NCBI RefSeq assembly: GCF_008153345.1
Contig: NZ_CP042818.1
Coordinates: 2,691,001 to 2,755,000, forward strand
Origin: Treponema phagedenis
GTDB taxonomy: Bacteria > Spirochaetota > Spirochaetia > Treponematales > Treponemataceae
DNA length: 64,000 nt
Direction: 5' to 3'
The notes below the pieces were generated by a model that saw only the letters and a program-made list of their open reading frames with translations, had not been told where the DNA came from and ran no database searches. A program made the translations under genes and the position numbers. How positions within the stretch are numbered: position 1 is the first letter of the stretch; each line of letters opens with the position of its first letter. This document shows positions 15,086 through 23,757 of the stretch, one piece after another.

Positions 15086-17392
15086 CTAAAATAAAAAGTT
15101 CTCTATATTATAAAGTATATTTTTAAAAGAATCAAAACATTGACGAGTTTCGGGAAGGCTTGTGATAAAAATTTGCCCGTATCGTTTAGCGATTATCCGC
15201 TTGTCCAAAAGGGTTACAATGCCGCGGTCTGATTGGGAGCGCATAAGCCGCCCGAATCCTTGTCTGAATTGAATAACCGCCTCGGGTACACTGAGACTCA
15301 TAAAGGAGCTGCCGCCCGCCGAATCTATTGCATCAGCCTTTGCTTTAAACACTGGGTCGGTAGGAACCGAGAATGGGAGTTTTACCAAAATAACATGGGT
15401 TAAAGATTCTCCGGGAACATCAATGCCTGCCCAAAAAGATGTAGTGGCAAAAAGGCTGCTTGATACATTCTCTTTGAAAAAGTTCAGAAGGCGGCTGCGG
15501 TCATCTTCTCCCTGTTGTAAAATTAAAAGGTCGGTATCTTTTAAGGCTGCCCGCGCATGAGCGCATGCGGTTTTAAGCGATTCATACGAAGTAAAAAGCA
15601 CTAGGGTTTTGCCGCCGCTAAGCTCAATCATTTCTGCAATTGCCTTGTTAATCCAGTTTTGAAATTCCTTGTCATCGGGCGGCGGCGCATCAATCGGAAC
15701 ATTTAACAGCACATTCCGCTTATACGGAAACGGAGAAGGAAAGGTTTTGGTTATCAGCGGTGCGTCAATCGGAAGATTTAAGCCGGTTCTGTTAAGCCAG
15801 TAGTCAAAACTTTCTCCGATTTTAAGCGTTGCCGATAAACAGATAACCGTCCGCATTGGAAAAAACACCGCATCGTGTAAAAGCGATGCAAGGTTAAGCG
15901 GCGTTTGATGAAAGCGCACCGTCTCTTTTTGTGCGCTTCTTATTTTCTCAATCCAAAACACTTTTTCAGAGAGTTTTTTCCACTGCTCAAAACTTTCCGC
16001 CGTTTCTTTTAGTTCACGAAAACGCCATAAAATAAGCTTTGCATCCTGTACCGTATCTTCAGATTGCTCATCATCACTGACTGTGTCAATCAGGGCGGTA
16101 AAATGCTGTATCACTATTTCAAGATTGCGTCGAACTGCGCTCAGCTTTTGGGTAAGCGCATCCCTTTGGTACGGCAGCATTTGCTGAAAACTTATCGCCC
16201 CCGACGAACAGAGCGGAAGTGCCTCCGAATCCAAAACAGCATAGGCTGTTTGCAATTCAAAAAGAGTTTTTGTAATTTCCGGAACGATTTCATCTGCGTG
16301 CGCAATGGTAATCAGCTTCGGTAAGACTCCGATCGGTTTTCCTTTTTTGTGGCGATAAAGGGCGTTTATCTGCCGCTGTAATTCAAATTGAGAAAATGTT
16401 TTAGAGAAAAAACTTTGCGCCGCATCTTCCATAGTGTGTGCTTCATCAAAGATGAGCCGTTTGAACGGCGGCAAAACGGCGGTTGTTTGGTAACCGTATC
16501 CTTCATAGCGAGCTGCGAGGTCGGCAAATAAAAGATGGTGGTTGACAATTAAAAGAGAGGCTTTGGCGGCTTCTTTTTTTAATTTCATCACAAAGCTGTC
16601 GGCATAATACGGGCAACGCCGTCCAAGACAGTTATCCGATTCGGCGCACACCTTTGCCCAAACCTTATCGCTCGGGACAAAGGGCATTTCTGCCTTGCTC
16701 CCGTCTGCCGATGTTGCCGCCCATGCTTGAATCTTTTTTATCTCATCATAGTCATCATTGAAAAGGTCGGGCTCCTGTAATGCCTGCATAAGGCGGCGTA
16801 TGCAAAGATAATTATGCCTTCCTTTCAGCAACAGTACTTTTAAATCTTTTGCCTCTTTTCCGATAATTTTTTTTGCGGAAGGCAGATCCTTTTCCATGAG
16901 TTGCTGCTGCAAGTTAATGGTGCCGGTAGAAATTACCACCCGTTCCTTGTTTTGCAGTGCCCATTTTATTGCCGGAATAAGATAGGCTAAACTTTTGCCT
17001 ACGCCGGTGCCCGCCTCAAAAACTCCGATTGAATCGTTATTAAAACAGTTTGCAATTTCTTCGGTTAAGTCAAGCTGCGCATGCCGCACCTCATAACGCT
17101 CAAAAAATGAGGCAAAACTTCCGGTCTCATCAAGGTACTCCACAATTTGAGCGGTATCAAGCGGAATAATTACAGGCTCGGAATCCTCATCGCTTTCAGT
17201 ATCATAAAAGATTTCGGAACTTTCAACATCGTAGTCATTTACAGAGTCGTGATACGCCTCATCGCTGAAATCATTGAGCTCGCCGAAATTATCGGCATCG
17301 CGATAACCATCATCGCTGAAATCGTCAAAGGAGTTTTCTTCCGTGTCTGAAGGGTCAAAATGCTTGCCGAATAGTTTAGCCGAGTTTTTCAT
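15086..17392 (-). CDS. DinG/XPD-type ATP-dependent DNA helicase
   Basis: This superfamily-2 helicase has Walker A (GVFEAGTGVGKSLAYLIPA), a DEAH box (RLIFDEAHTMEDAA), a cysteine set typical of the iron-sulfur domain (C-AESDNC-LGRRC-PYY), and C-terminal motifs V-VI (FWAGIDVPGE and IQFRQGFGRLMRS). The first 85 residues are an extreme Asp/Glu/Ser/Tyr-rich extension with two similar DFSDDGYRDAD-like units. I chose the ATG at 17392 because it shortens the overlap with alr to 17 bp; an in-frame ATG at 17440 would add 16 residues. Neither start has a good ribosome site, so coupling to alr is likely. Confidence 0.9.
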   Translation of the reverse strand: MKNSAKLFGKHFDPSDTEENSFDDFSDDGYRDADNFGELNDFSDEAYHDSVNDYDVESSEIFYDTESDEDSEPVIIPLDTAQIVEYLDETGSFASFFERYEVRHAQLDLTEEIANCFNNDSIGVFEAGTGVGKSLAYLIPAIKWALQNKERVVISTGTINLQQQLMEKDLPSAKKIIGKEAKDLKVLLLKGRHNYLCIRRLMQALQEPDLFNDDYDEIKKIQAWAATSADGSKAEMPFVPSDKVWAKVCAESDNCLGRRCPYYADSFVMKLKKEAAKASLLIVNHHLLFADLAARYEGYGYQTTAVLPPFKRLIFDEAHTMEDAAQSFFSKTFSQFELQRQINALYRHKKGKPIGVLPKLITIAHADEIVPEITKTLFELQTAYAVLDSEALPLCSSGAISFQQMLPYQRDALTQKLSAVRRNLEIVIQHFTALIDTVSDDEQSEDTVQDAKLILWRFRELKETAESFEQWKKLSEKVFWIEKIRSAQKETVRFHQTPLNLASLLHDAVFFPMRTVICLSATLKIGESFDYWLNRTGLNLPIDAPLITKTFPSPFPYKRNVLLNVPIDAPPPDDKEFQNWINKAIAEMIELSGGKTLVLFTSYESLKTACAHARAALKDTDLLILQQGEDDRSRLLNFFKENVSSSLFATTSFWAGIDVPGESLTHVILVKLPFSVPTDPVFKAKADAIDSAGGSSFMSLSVPEAVIQFRQGFGRLMRSQSDRGIVTLLDKRIIAKRYGQIFITSLPETRQCFDSFKNILYNIENFLF

Positions 17393-18515
17393 TGATATAA
17401 ACCCGCGGAACGCGCTTATTGATATCACAGGTAATTTCATACGGAATAGTGCCGGCTATTGTTGCAAGCTCTTTTGCGCTGTTGTTTTTGACGCTGTTTT
17501 CCGATGGGCCGAAAATAACGGCGGTATCCCAGCGCGTAACGGTCGGCTCCGAACCGAGGTCAACCATGCACTGATCCATACAAATCCTGCCGACAATTGG
17601 ATAAAAAGTATCGCCGATTCGCACTTTAAGTCCCGGAGAAAGAGCGCGCATCAAACCGTCCGCATAACCGATAGGCAAGGTTGCAATAAAGGTGTCCTTA
17701 TCCGCATGCCATTTTCTGTCATATGAAATATCGCTGCCTTGAGGAGTGCATTTTATCAGTACCACCTGACTGACTAATTCCATAACCGGTTTGAGCGGTA
17801 TTTTATCGGCAAGACAATCAGACGGAGGATACCCGTACACAATAATGCCGGGGCGCACCATATCAAATTGCGCCTCAGGATATTGGAGCACCGCCCCCGA
17901 ATTTGCCGCATGCACAATTCCCGGGTCAATTCCTTTTGCCCGCAGCGCATCAAGTGTTTGCGTAAACAAGGCAAGCTGCTTTTTTGTATACGCGATATTT
18001 TCGGGGCTGACAGAGTCCGCAACCGAAAAATGCGTACAAACTCCTTCCAGCTTTAGGTTTGGCAGCTGCACAATTTCTGCCGCAAGCGTAATTGCATCTT
18101 CCGGCTTGCACCCGATTCTGTTCATGCCGGTATCTATCTTTAGATGTACCGCTTGCACGGTTTTCATTCGAGCCGCTTCTTCATTTAAGGCATGAATAAA
18201 TTCGCTGTCAATAACTAAAGGATGAATATTGTATTCTATTATAGAATGAATCTCTTCAAGAATAGGCAAACTGAGTGAAATAATCGGCGCCACAATTCCC
18301 GCATCCCGCAGGTCAATCCCTTCTTGAATAGAGGCCACCGCCAAACTTGAAACGCCCGCACGAATTGCCGCAACCGCCACACGAAAAGCGCCGTGCCCAT
18401 AGGCATCAGCTTTCACCGGCAAACAAATTTTCACCCCCGGTTTTAAACGTTTTTTAATCTCTGCAATATTATATTGTAAATTATCCAAATGAATAATAGC
18501 CTTTGTCGCTCTCAT
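17376..18515 (-). CDS. alr: Alanine racemase
   Basis: This 379-residue PLP enzyme makes D-alanine for peptidoglycan. The PLP lysine lies in LPVKADAYGHGA near residue 39, and the second catalytic Tyr is in IPIGYADGLMR-type sequence (ATLPIGYADGLMRAL). The C-terminal beta domain has VGRICMDQCMVDLG. I start at the ATG at 18515 (MRATKAIIHLDNLQ), which matches the family; an ATG 63 bp upstream would overlap the promoter. The leader carries no clear Shine-Dalgarno. It is probably first in an operon with the DinG-type helicase and the EFR1 protein. Confidence 0.95.
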   Translation of the reverse strand: MRATKAIIHLDNLQYNIAEIKKRLKPGVKICLPVKADAYGHGAFRVAVAAIRAGVSSLAVASIQEGIDLRDAGIVAPIISLSLPILEEIHSIIEYNIHPLVIDSEFIHALNEEAARMKTVQAVHLKIDTGMNRIGCKPEDAITLAAEIVQLPNLKLEGVCTHFSVADSVSPENIAYTKKQLALFTQTLDALRAKGIDPGIVHAANSGAVLQYPEAQFDMVRPGIIVYGYPPSDCLADKIPLKPVMELVSQVVLIKCTPQGSDISYDRKWHADKDTFIATLPIGYADGLMRALSPGLKVRIGDTFYPIVGRICMDQCMVDLGSEPTVTRWDTAVIFGPSENSVKNNSAKELATIAGTIPYEITCDINKRVPRVYINEKLG

Positions 18516-18549
18516 ACTATACCCGCAATGAAATATCGATAATTTGCAC

Positions 18550-18578
18550 AGTGTACCGCTTTGCCGAGAATTTTGCAA
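18550..18578 (-). promoter_or_regulatory. Putative promoter of alr
   Basis: Reading on the minus strand, TTGCAA (18578-18573) and TACACT (18555-18550) are 17 bp apart. The start point would lie about 30 nt upstream of the alr ATG. Confidence 0.5.
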
Positions 18579-18695
18579 TGGTACAGAAAATCTTTTGAAA
18601 GCGTTTTAACCGCCCTTTAACATGCTAAAAAGGCTTTTTTTTATTATACTAAAGCGAGTTTTGGCAACCCTTGACTTCTCCGATTGCCGATTAAG

Positions 18696-19131
18696 CAGTA
18701 CAGCGTTTTGTAATTAAGATGCTCGTGTACTCATTGCGGCATTAACAATAGTTGCGTGCACATTCAGCATCACTATGGTAAATTGCCCACCCTTGCAAAA
18801 TTCCAAACGATGTTTTAAAGCATCAACACAAATATATCAATCAGAACGGGCATGGACGCCCGTGGTTCCACGCAGCAGCGACGTTTTAAAAGCACAGACG
18901 CTTTCAAGTGCTTTTAAAACTCGCAGGCATAATTTTGCCATGGACGGAAAAATTATGCCGTGCGATGGTTCCAAACAGAAACGATGTTTTAAAGCAAAAC
19001 TATTCGTAAAGCTTTAAAACTCGCAGGTGTAATTTTGCCATGGACGGAAAAATTACACCGACTCGTAGGCGAAGCGAAAGGAAAACAGGTAAAGCTTCGC
19101 CCTTGCGCCGTGTCGGACTCTTTTTTATAAC
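18696..19131. repeat. Filled nested-hairpin element with left terminal repeat
   Basis: The left end is AGTACAGCGTTTTGTAATTAAG. Next come CTATGGTAAATTGCCCACC (18774-18792), a TTTTAAAGC palindrome, ACGGGC-ATGGAC-GCCCGT (about 18845-18862), a 13-bp-arm GTTTTAAAAGCAC palindrome (18891-18930), an ATAATTTTGCC hairpin, a second GTTTTAAAGC palindrome, a GTGTAATTTTGCC hairpin, and GTGTCGGACTC plus six T (19110-19126). The right terminal repeat is not found. The rest of the alr-pepP gap holds nothing else recognisable except the pepP promoter. Confidence 0.8.
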
Positions 19132-19254
19132 AGGAAGCTTTAAAACTCGCAGGTTTCATTTTTTTCTTCGTTGTGATACAATCAAGGCGAAAAAACGGTT
19201 TGTGTATTTTGTACTCGGCGTTTACGACCGAGTAAGCAAGACGATACTTTTTGT

Positions 19255-19282
19255 TTGACAAAGTAAACAAACTAAATAATTA
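19255..19282 (+). promoter_or_regulatory. Putative promoter of pepP
   Basis: TTGACA (19255-19260) and TAATTA (19277-19282) are separated by 16 bp, just before the GAGGAG ribosome site of the pepP-like gene. Confidence 0.5.
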
Positions 19283-19297
19283 TTTGAGGAGACAGAA

Positions 19298-21058
19298 TTG
19301 ACCATACCTGAAAGATTAGCGGCATTACGAAAACGAATGGCGGAAGAAGGGATCGATGCGTACTATATTCCTTCTTCGGATGCGCATCAAAGCGAATATC
19401 TTCCGAAATATGCAAAAACGCGGGAGTATATATCGGGATTTACGGGCTCGGCAGGAACGGCGGTGGTAACCAAGGATAAGGCGCTGTTGTGGACCGACGG
19501 GCGTTATTTTTTGCAAGCGGAGCAGCAATTGCACGGCAGCGGTTTTGAGCTTTGCAAAATGGGCGAGCCGGGCGTACCGAGTATCGAAGAATTTTTTCAG
19601 CACGAGTTACGGGCGGGTGATACGCTTGGGCTTGACGGTAAGGTAACCGCCGCCGCTTCGTATCGGCAGCTGAAGGACTGTTTGCCCGCAATTCGTTTTG
19701 TTGCCGACAAAGACCTTGTGGGCAGTATTTGGAACGACCGCCCCGAACCGCGGTATAGTACGGCGTATATATTGGAACAAAAATACACCGGCAAAAGCGT
19801 GAAGGAAAAGCTTTCCGAAGTGCGGGCATTGCTTGCAGAAAAAAAATGCGACGCAACGGTTATCGGTGCGCTTGAAGATATTTGCTGGCTGTACAATATC
19901 CGCGGCAGCGATGTGAAATCAAATCCCGTGCTTACTTCGTATGCGATTATTGAAAAAACGCAGGCGAAGCTTTTTATTGACCCACGCCAAATGCCGAAGG
20001 ATGTAGAGGAAGCATTACGCAAAGAAGGCGTTGACTGTTATCCATACGAAGCGGTGTTTGAGGCGGCGGCAAAACTTGACGGTGTAGTGTTCATTGATCC
20101 GTCCCGCACCAATATTTATTTGCGGAATTGTATTCAGGCAAAAGTGCTTGAAGGGATTAACCTCACCAGTATTCTTAAAGCGGTAAAAAATGAAACGGAA
20201 CTTAAAAGCATTCGCAACGCAATGCTCAAAGACGGTGTTGCAATGGTGCAAATTATAAAATGGATAGAAGAAAATGCGGACGCACGTATCAGCGAATGCG
20301 ATGTTGCCGATAAGCTTTTGGAATTCCGTGCGGCGCAAAAGGATTTTATCGAGGCAAGCTTCGGCACTATTTCGGGATACGGGGCAAACGGCGCGATTAT
20401 CCACTATGCGCCGCGGCCGGAAACCTGCGCAACCCTTGAGCCGAAAGGATTCCTGCTTTTGGATTCGGGCGGGCAGTATCGGGACGGCACAACCGATATT
20501 ACCAGAACTATTCAGCTCGGGCCGCTTACCGAAGAAGAGCGCGAAGATTATACGCTAGTATTAAAATCGCATATTCAACTTGCGATCGCCCAGTTTAAAG
20601 CCGGCACGCCGGGGTATGTGCTTGACGGTATTGCGCGCCTCCCCTTATGGAAGGCGGGCAAAGATTATAAACACGGCACCGGACACGGCGTAGGGTTTGT
20701 GCTTTCAGTTCACGAAGGGCCGCAATCAATCTCCAACCGCTATACTATCAATGTGCCGCTTGAGCCCGGCATGGTAACGTCAAATGAGCCGGGAATGTAT
20801 GTTGCGGGCAGTCACGGAATTAGAATAGAAAATCTGACGGTTACGCAAGTTGCAATCGAAAATGAATATGGCCCCTTTTATTCGTTTGAAACCGTAACGC
20901 TGTGCCCGATTGACACTCGGCCGGTAATTAAAAGTTTATTGCTGCCAGAAGAGCTTGCATGGCTGAACAATTACCACAAACTGGTTCAGGAAAAACTGAG
21001 CCCGCTGTTGGATGCCGAGCACCAAGCCTTTCTTGCCGAGCGGTGTAAGGCGCTGTAA
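19298..21058 (+). CDS. pepP: Aminopeptidase P family (M24B) Xaa-Pro peptidase
   Basis: This 586-residue cytosolic dimetal peptidase releases N-terminal residues before proline. It has the three-domain long form: two creatinase-N-like domains (first with ALLWTDGRYFLQAE) and a C-terminal pita-bread domain. Metal ligands are visible as two Asp in LLDSGGQYRDGTTDITRT, His in KHGTGHGVGF, and Glu in SNEPGMYV and GIRIENLT. The start is a TTG at 19298, chosen because GAGGAG ends 6 nt before it. The stop TAA shares its last A with the ATG of the next gene, so the pair is translationally coupled. Confidence 0.93.
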   Translation: MTIPERLAALRKRMAEEGIDAYYIPSSDAHQSEYLPKYAKTREYISGFTGSAGTAVVTKDKALLWTDGRYFLQAEQQLHGSGFELCKMGEPGVPSIEEFFQHELRAGDTLGLDGKVTAAASYRQLKDCLPAIRFVADKDLVGSIWNDRPEPRYSTAYILEQKYTGKSVKEKLSEVRALLAEKKCDATVIGALEDICWLYNIRGSDVKSNPVLTSYAIIEKTQAKLFIDPRQMPKDVEEALRKEGVDCYPYEAVFEAAAKLDGVVFIDPSRTNIYLRNCIQAKVLEGINLTSILKAVKNETELKSIRNAMLKDGVAMVQIIKWIEENADARISECDVADKLLEFRAAQKDFIEASFGTISGYGANGAIIHYAPRPETCATLEPKGFLLLDSGGQYRDGTTDITRTIQLGPLTEEEREDYTLVLKSHIQLAIAQFKAGTPGYVLDGIARLPLWKAGKDYKHGTGHGVGFVLSVHEGPQSISNRYTINVPLEPGMVTSNEPGMYVAGSHGIRIENLTVTQVAIENEYGPFYSFETVTLCPIDTRPVIKSLLLPEELAWLNNYHKLVQEKLSPLLDAEHQAFLAERCKAL

Positions 21059-22464
21059 TGTCATTAAACTCTGCGGAAATAAATCTCATTTTAAAAGAGT
21101 TGGATATCGAAGGCTCCTATGTGCAAAAAATAGTGCAGCCTTCGTATTCCGCATTGGTGCTGTTCCTGTACAAAAACAGGGCGATAAATCTTTTTATCGG
21201 GTTGGAAGGCGGTGCCTGCCGTTTGCACGAAACAGCGAAGAAAATCCCCAAGTTTGAAAAGCCCTTACGCTTTATGGAACTTTTGCGGTCAAAAATTCGC
21301 GGTATGAAAATCACGCAGGCGGAGCAGCTGCACAATGACCGAATTATTAAAATCAGCTTAAGCGGCGGCGATGAAAAACTTTTTTTGTACATCAGACTTT
21401 GGAGCGGCGCGGCGAATATTATTTTGACGGATTCACAGCAGCGGATTATCGACGCCTTTTATCGCCGCCCAAAACGGGGCGAAGTTTCAGGGGCGCTTTG
21501 GAATGAGCCGGAGCCGCCGCAAACCGCATCCGTTTTTTCAGTGCGTGAATACGATAGCACAAAAAGTTTTAATCAGGCAATAGAGGAATGGTATGACCAA
21601 AAAGCACCGAAGGTATCGCGGGAAGCCTTATTGGAGCAGGCGGAAAATCTTTACGGTGCAAGAATTGATAAACTGCGCGCGGTAATTAAAAAACTGACCG
21701 CCAAGCGGCAAACTTTTTCTCAAAACGAGCAGCTCAAACATCAGGGTGATTTGCTTTTAAGCAATTTGCATTTGATTAAACCCAATAGCGATTTTGTTGA
21801 GCTTGAAGATTATACCGCACCCGGCACCGTTTTGCGTATTCAGCTTAACCCGCAGAAAACCGCAAAAGAAAATGCCGCTTTTTATTATGAGCAATATAAA
21901 AAAGCGGTTTCCGGTTTGCAAGCATTGAGCGAAGATATACAGGCGGCAGAAAACAGAATTGCCGGTTTACAAGCCGAACTAGCAAATATCAGAGCCGAAG
22001 AGAATCCCCGCCTCATCGAAAAACTGCTCCGCAAGCAGCCTGCCGCAACCAAACAAAAACCGGCAACGCAAAAAGAAAAAACAGGCTTAACCTTTTTTGT
22101 TGACGATTGGACATTGCATGTCGGCAGAACAGCGGCGGAAAACGATTCCCTATTGCGCCATGTTGTAAAGGGTGCCGATCTTTGGCTGCACACCCGGGAT
22201 TATGCCGGCGGGTATGTGTTTATCAAAGCCAAAAAAAACAAAACAGTGCCGCTTCCCGTTTTAATCGCTGCCGGAAACCTTGCCGTTTTTTACTCAAAGG
22301 CGCGCAAAGCAGGCGCTGCGGATTTATACTATACACAGGTTAAGCACCTCCGCCGCGCAAAAAACGCTCCCAAAGGAACCGTCCTGCCCTCCAACGAAAA
22401 AAATCTCTCCGTCAAACTTGACCCCAAAATTCTAAAAATGCTTGAGTCGTGCAGAGCGGACTGA
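21058..22464 (+). CDS. rqcH: NFACT-family ribosome quality-control protein (RqcH/Rqc2-like)
   Basis: This 468-residue protein has the NFACT-N domain at residues 1-140 (NLFIGLEGGACRLH), a coiled-coil middle (about 180-330), and the NFACT-R domain (DUF814) near residues 345-440 with the hallmark VKGADLWLHTRDYAGGYVFIK. RqcH binds stalled 50S-peptidyl-tRNA and recruits tRNA-Ala for C-terminal tailing; in some bacteria the family was first called fibronectin-binding protein. The chain is about 100 residues shorter than B. subtilis RqcH, mainly in the middle. The ATG overlaps the pepP stop by 1 bp. The name is by family, not tested function. Confidence 0.88.
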   Translation: MSLNSAEINLILKELDIEGSYVQKIVQPSYSALVLFLYKNRAINLFIGLEGGACRLHETAKKIPKFEKPLRFMELLRSKIRGMKITQAEQLHNDRIIKISLSGGDEKLFLYIRLWSGAANIILTDSQQRIIDAFYRRPKRGEVSGALWNEPEPPQTASVFSVREYDSTKSFNQAIEEWYDQKAPKVSREALLEQAENLYGARIDKLRAVIKKLTAKRQTFSQNEQLKHQGDLLLSNLHLIKPNSDFVELEDYTAPGTVLRIQLNPQKTAKENAAFYYEQYKKAVSGLQALSEDIQAAENRIAGLQAELANIRAEENPRLIEKLLRKQPAATKQKPATQKEKTGLTFFVDDWTLHVGRTAAENDSLLRHVVKGADLWLHTRDYAGGYVFIKAKKNKTVPLPVLIAAGNLAVFYSKARKAGAADLYYTQVKHLRRAKNAPKGTVLPSNEKNLSVKLDPKILKMLESCRAD

Positions 22465-22586
22465 GAAGAAAACTTTTGTGCTTGTGTAAAAAGTTTTATA
22501 AACCCCATTACAGTGCCGCTTCCACGCAGAAGCGACGGTTTTCCTGTCCCATCAAAACGAAAGACAAAATTCGAGCGCTGCCAGTA

Positions 22587-23027
22587 AGCCTATGGTAAAT
22601 TGCCACGGACGTCAAAATCAGAACGGGCACGGACGCCCGTGGTTCCATACAGACGGTTTAGTTTTTGACACGGACGGCAAAAATCAGAACAATGCAAAAC
22701 GATGTTTAAAAGCATCAATATAAAATTATAAAATTGAAGCTTTTAAACTCGCAGCTGTGATTTAATAAAAAATACTAAAAATCACAGCAAGGCAGTGGTT
22801 CCAAGCAGAAACGATGTTTTAAAGCAAGACTATTACAAAGCTTTAAAACTCGTGGTTTAGTTTTTGCCACGGACGGCAAAAACTAAACCGTTGTGTCGGA
22901 CTCTTTTTTATAAAACTTTTTACATTTTCCAGAGCCTTAATCGTAGTTGTGGCAAAAAAGACCGCAGTTGCAAAAATATTCCATTACCTTGAACCAAAAT
23001 ACTACCAATTTATAAAACGGTATTTTA
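22587..23027. repeat. Nested-hairpin element, filled
   Basis: CTATGGTAAATTGCC (22591-22605) is followed by ACGGGC-ACGGAC-GCCCGT, a GTTTAAAAGC palindrome, a CTGTGATTTAATAAAAAATA block, GTTTTAAAGC palindrome, and a TTTAGTTTTTGCC hairpin. It closes with GTGTCGGACTC plus six T (22890-22908). A right-end-like ATAAAACGGTATTTTA lies near 23011-23026. Confidence 0.7.
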
Positions 23028-23086
23028 AACTCACCAACCTAGTTCTATATTAATTACTAAATACAAATTATTCGGGCGTTCCCCTT

Positions 23087-23245
23087 CGTGCGGCGTTTTT
23101 ATTTCTGGCGAACGCCGCACGGAGGGTCGGCGTACTACGGGCTCCGGCTATCGCCTGCGGCTCTTTTTGCGCTATTTTAGGCGCGCAAAAAGGATCCGGC
23201 TTCGCGCTTTTGAAAAAGCGCGAAGCCGCCCTCCGTCCGCCTAAC
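23087..23245. other. GC-rich nested palindromes, possible cruciform
   Basis: Three inverted repeats are stacked. CGTGCGGCGTT (23087-23097) pairs with 23111-23121. A TTTTTGCGC...GCGCAAAAA pair lies at about 23164-23190. A perfect 14-bp arm (23198-23211) pairs with 23214-23227 across a 2-nt loop. The outer ACGGAGGG (about 23118) also pairs with CCCTCCGT (about 23229). No coding sequence is seen. Composition is unlike the AT-rich surroundings. Confidence 0.6.
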
Positions 23246-23374
23246 GCAATGCCTACAACTCAAACAGGTTTTACTCTTCTTAATACCGGTTATTTTTTTC
23301 ATATACGCACGCCCTGCATTCCCGTTCAGGGCAGGCATAAAAATTTTTGTATCTGTATTGTGAGTTAGCCCCTA

Positions 23375-23666
23375 GTATAACGTTTTGTAATTAACTTCCT
23401 GTTATACAAATTGGAGTACTAACAATGAGGGAGTGCGGATTTAAGCATTCCTATGGTAAATTGCTCGCCGTTGCCAAATTCCAAACGATGTTTAAAAGCA
23501 TCAACACTGTTTTGTAAAATTGAAGCTTTTAAACTCGTTGGCGAAGCGGAGACAAATTATTAACGCTTCGCCCGTGCGCCGTGTCGAACTCTTTTTTATA
23601 AAATTTTTTACGTTTTGGGTAAGATGTATTAAAAAATATAATCGACTTAATTACAAAACGGTATAC
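23375..23666. repeat. Complete nested-hairpin element with both terminal repeats
   Basis: The left end GTATAACGTTTTGTAATTAA begins at 23375 after a TA. The right end, read on the other strand, is GTATACCGTTTTGTAATTAA (23666 inward). Between them lie CTATGGTAAATTGCTCGCC, a GTTTAAAAGC palindrome, a GGCGAAGCG...CGCTTCGCC hairpin and GTGTCGAACTC plus six T. Confidence 0.85.
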
Positions 23667-23715
23667 CTGCAATGACTTACCGAGAAAATATCGCTAAAAA
23701 ATCTAATGTTTAAAG

Positions 23716-23755
23716 AAAAGCTTCTAAAAATTAATATTTTTAGAAGCTTTTTTAT
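23716..23755. terminator. Bidirectional rho-independent terminator after fusA
   Basis: AAAAGCTTCTAAAAA (23716-23730) pairs perfectly with 23737-23751 across a 6-nt loop. T-rich tails occur on both strands. It lies directly beyond the fusA stop. Confidence 0.85.
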
Positions 23756-23757
23756 AC

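Noticed and set aside
18775-19017. ORFs within repeats sharing phrases such as NSKRCFKAS, TPVVPRSSDVLKAQ and SSAFKTRR (also 41155-41406 and 50421-50777 on the minus strand)
   Set aside because: The shared peptides follow from the shared hairpin DNA. The frames open and close with module content, lack ribosome sites and have no family, so they are not called as genes.
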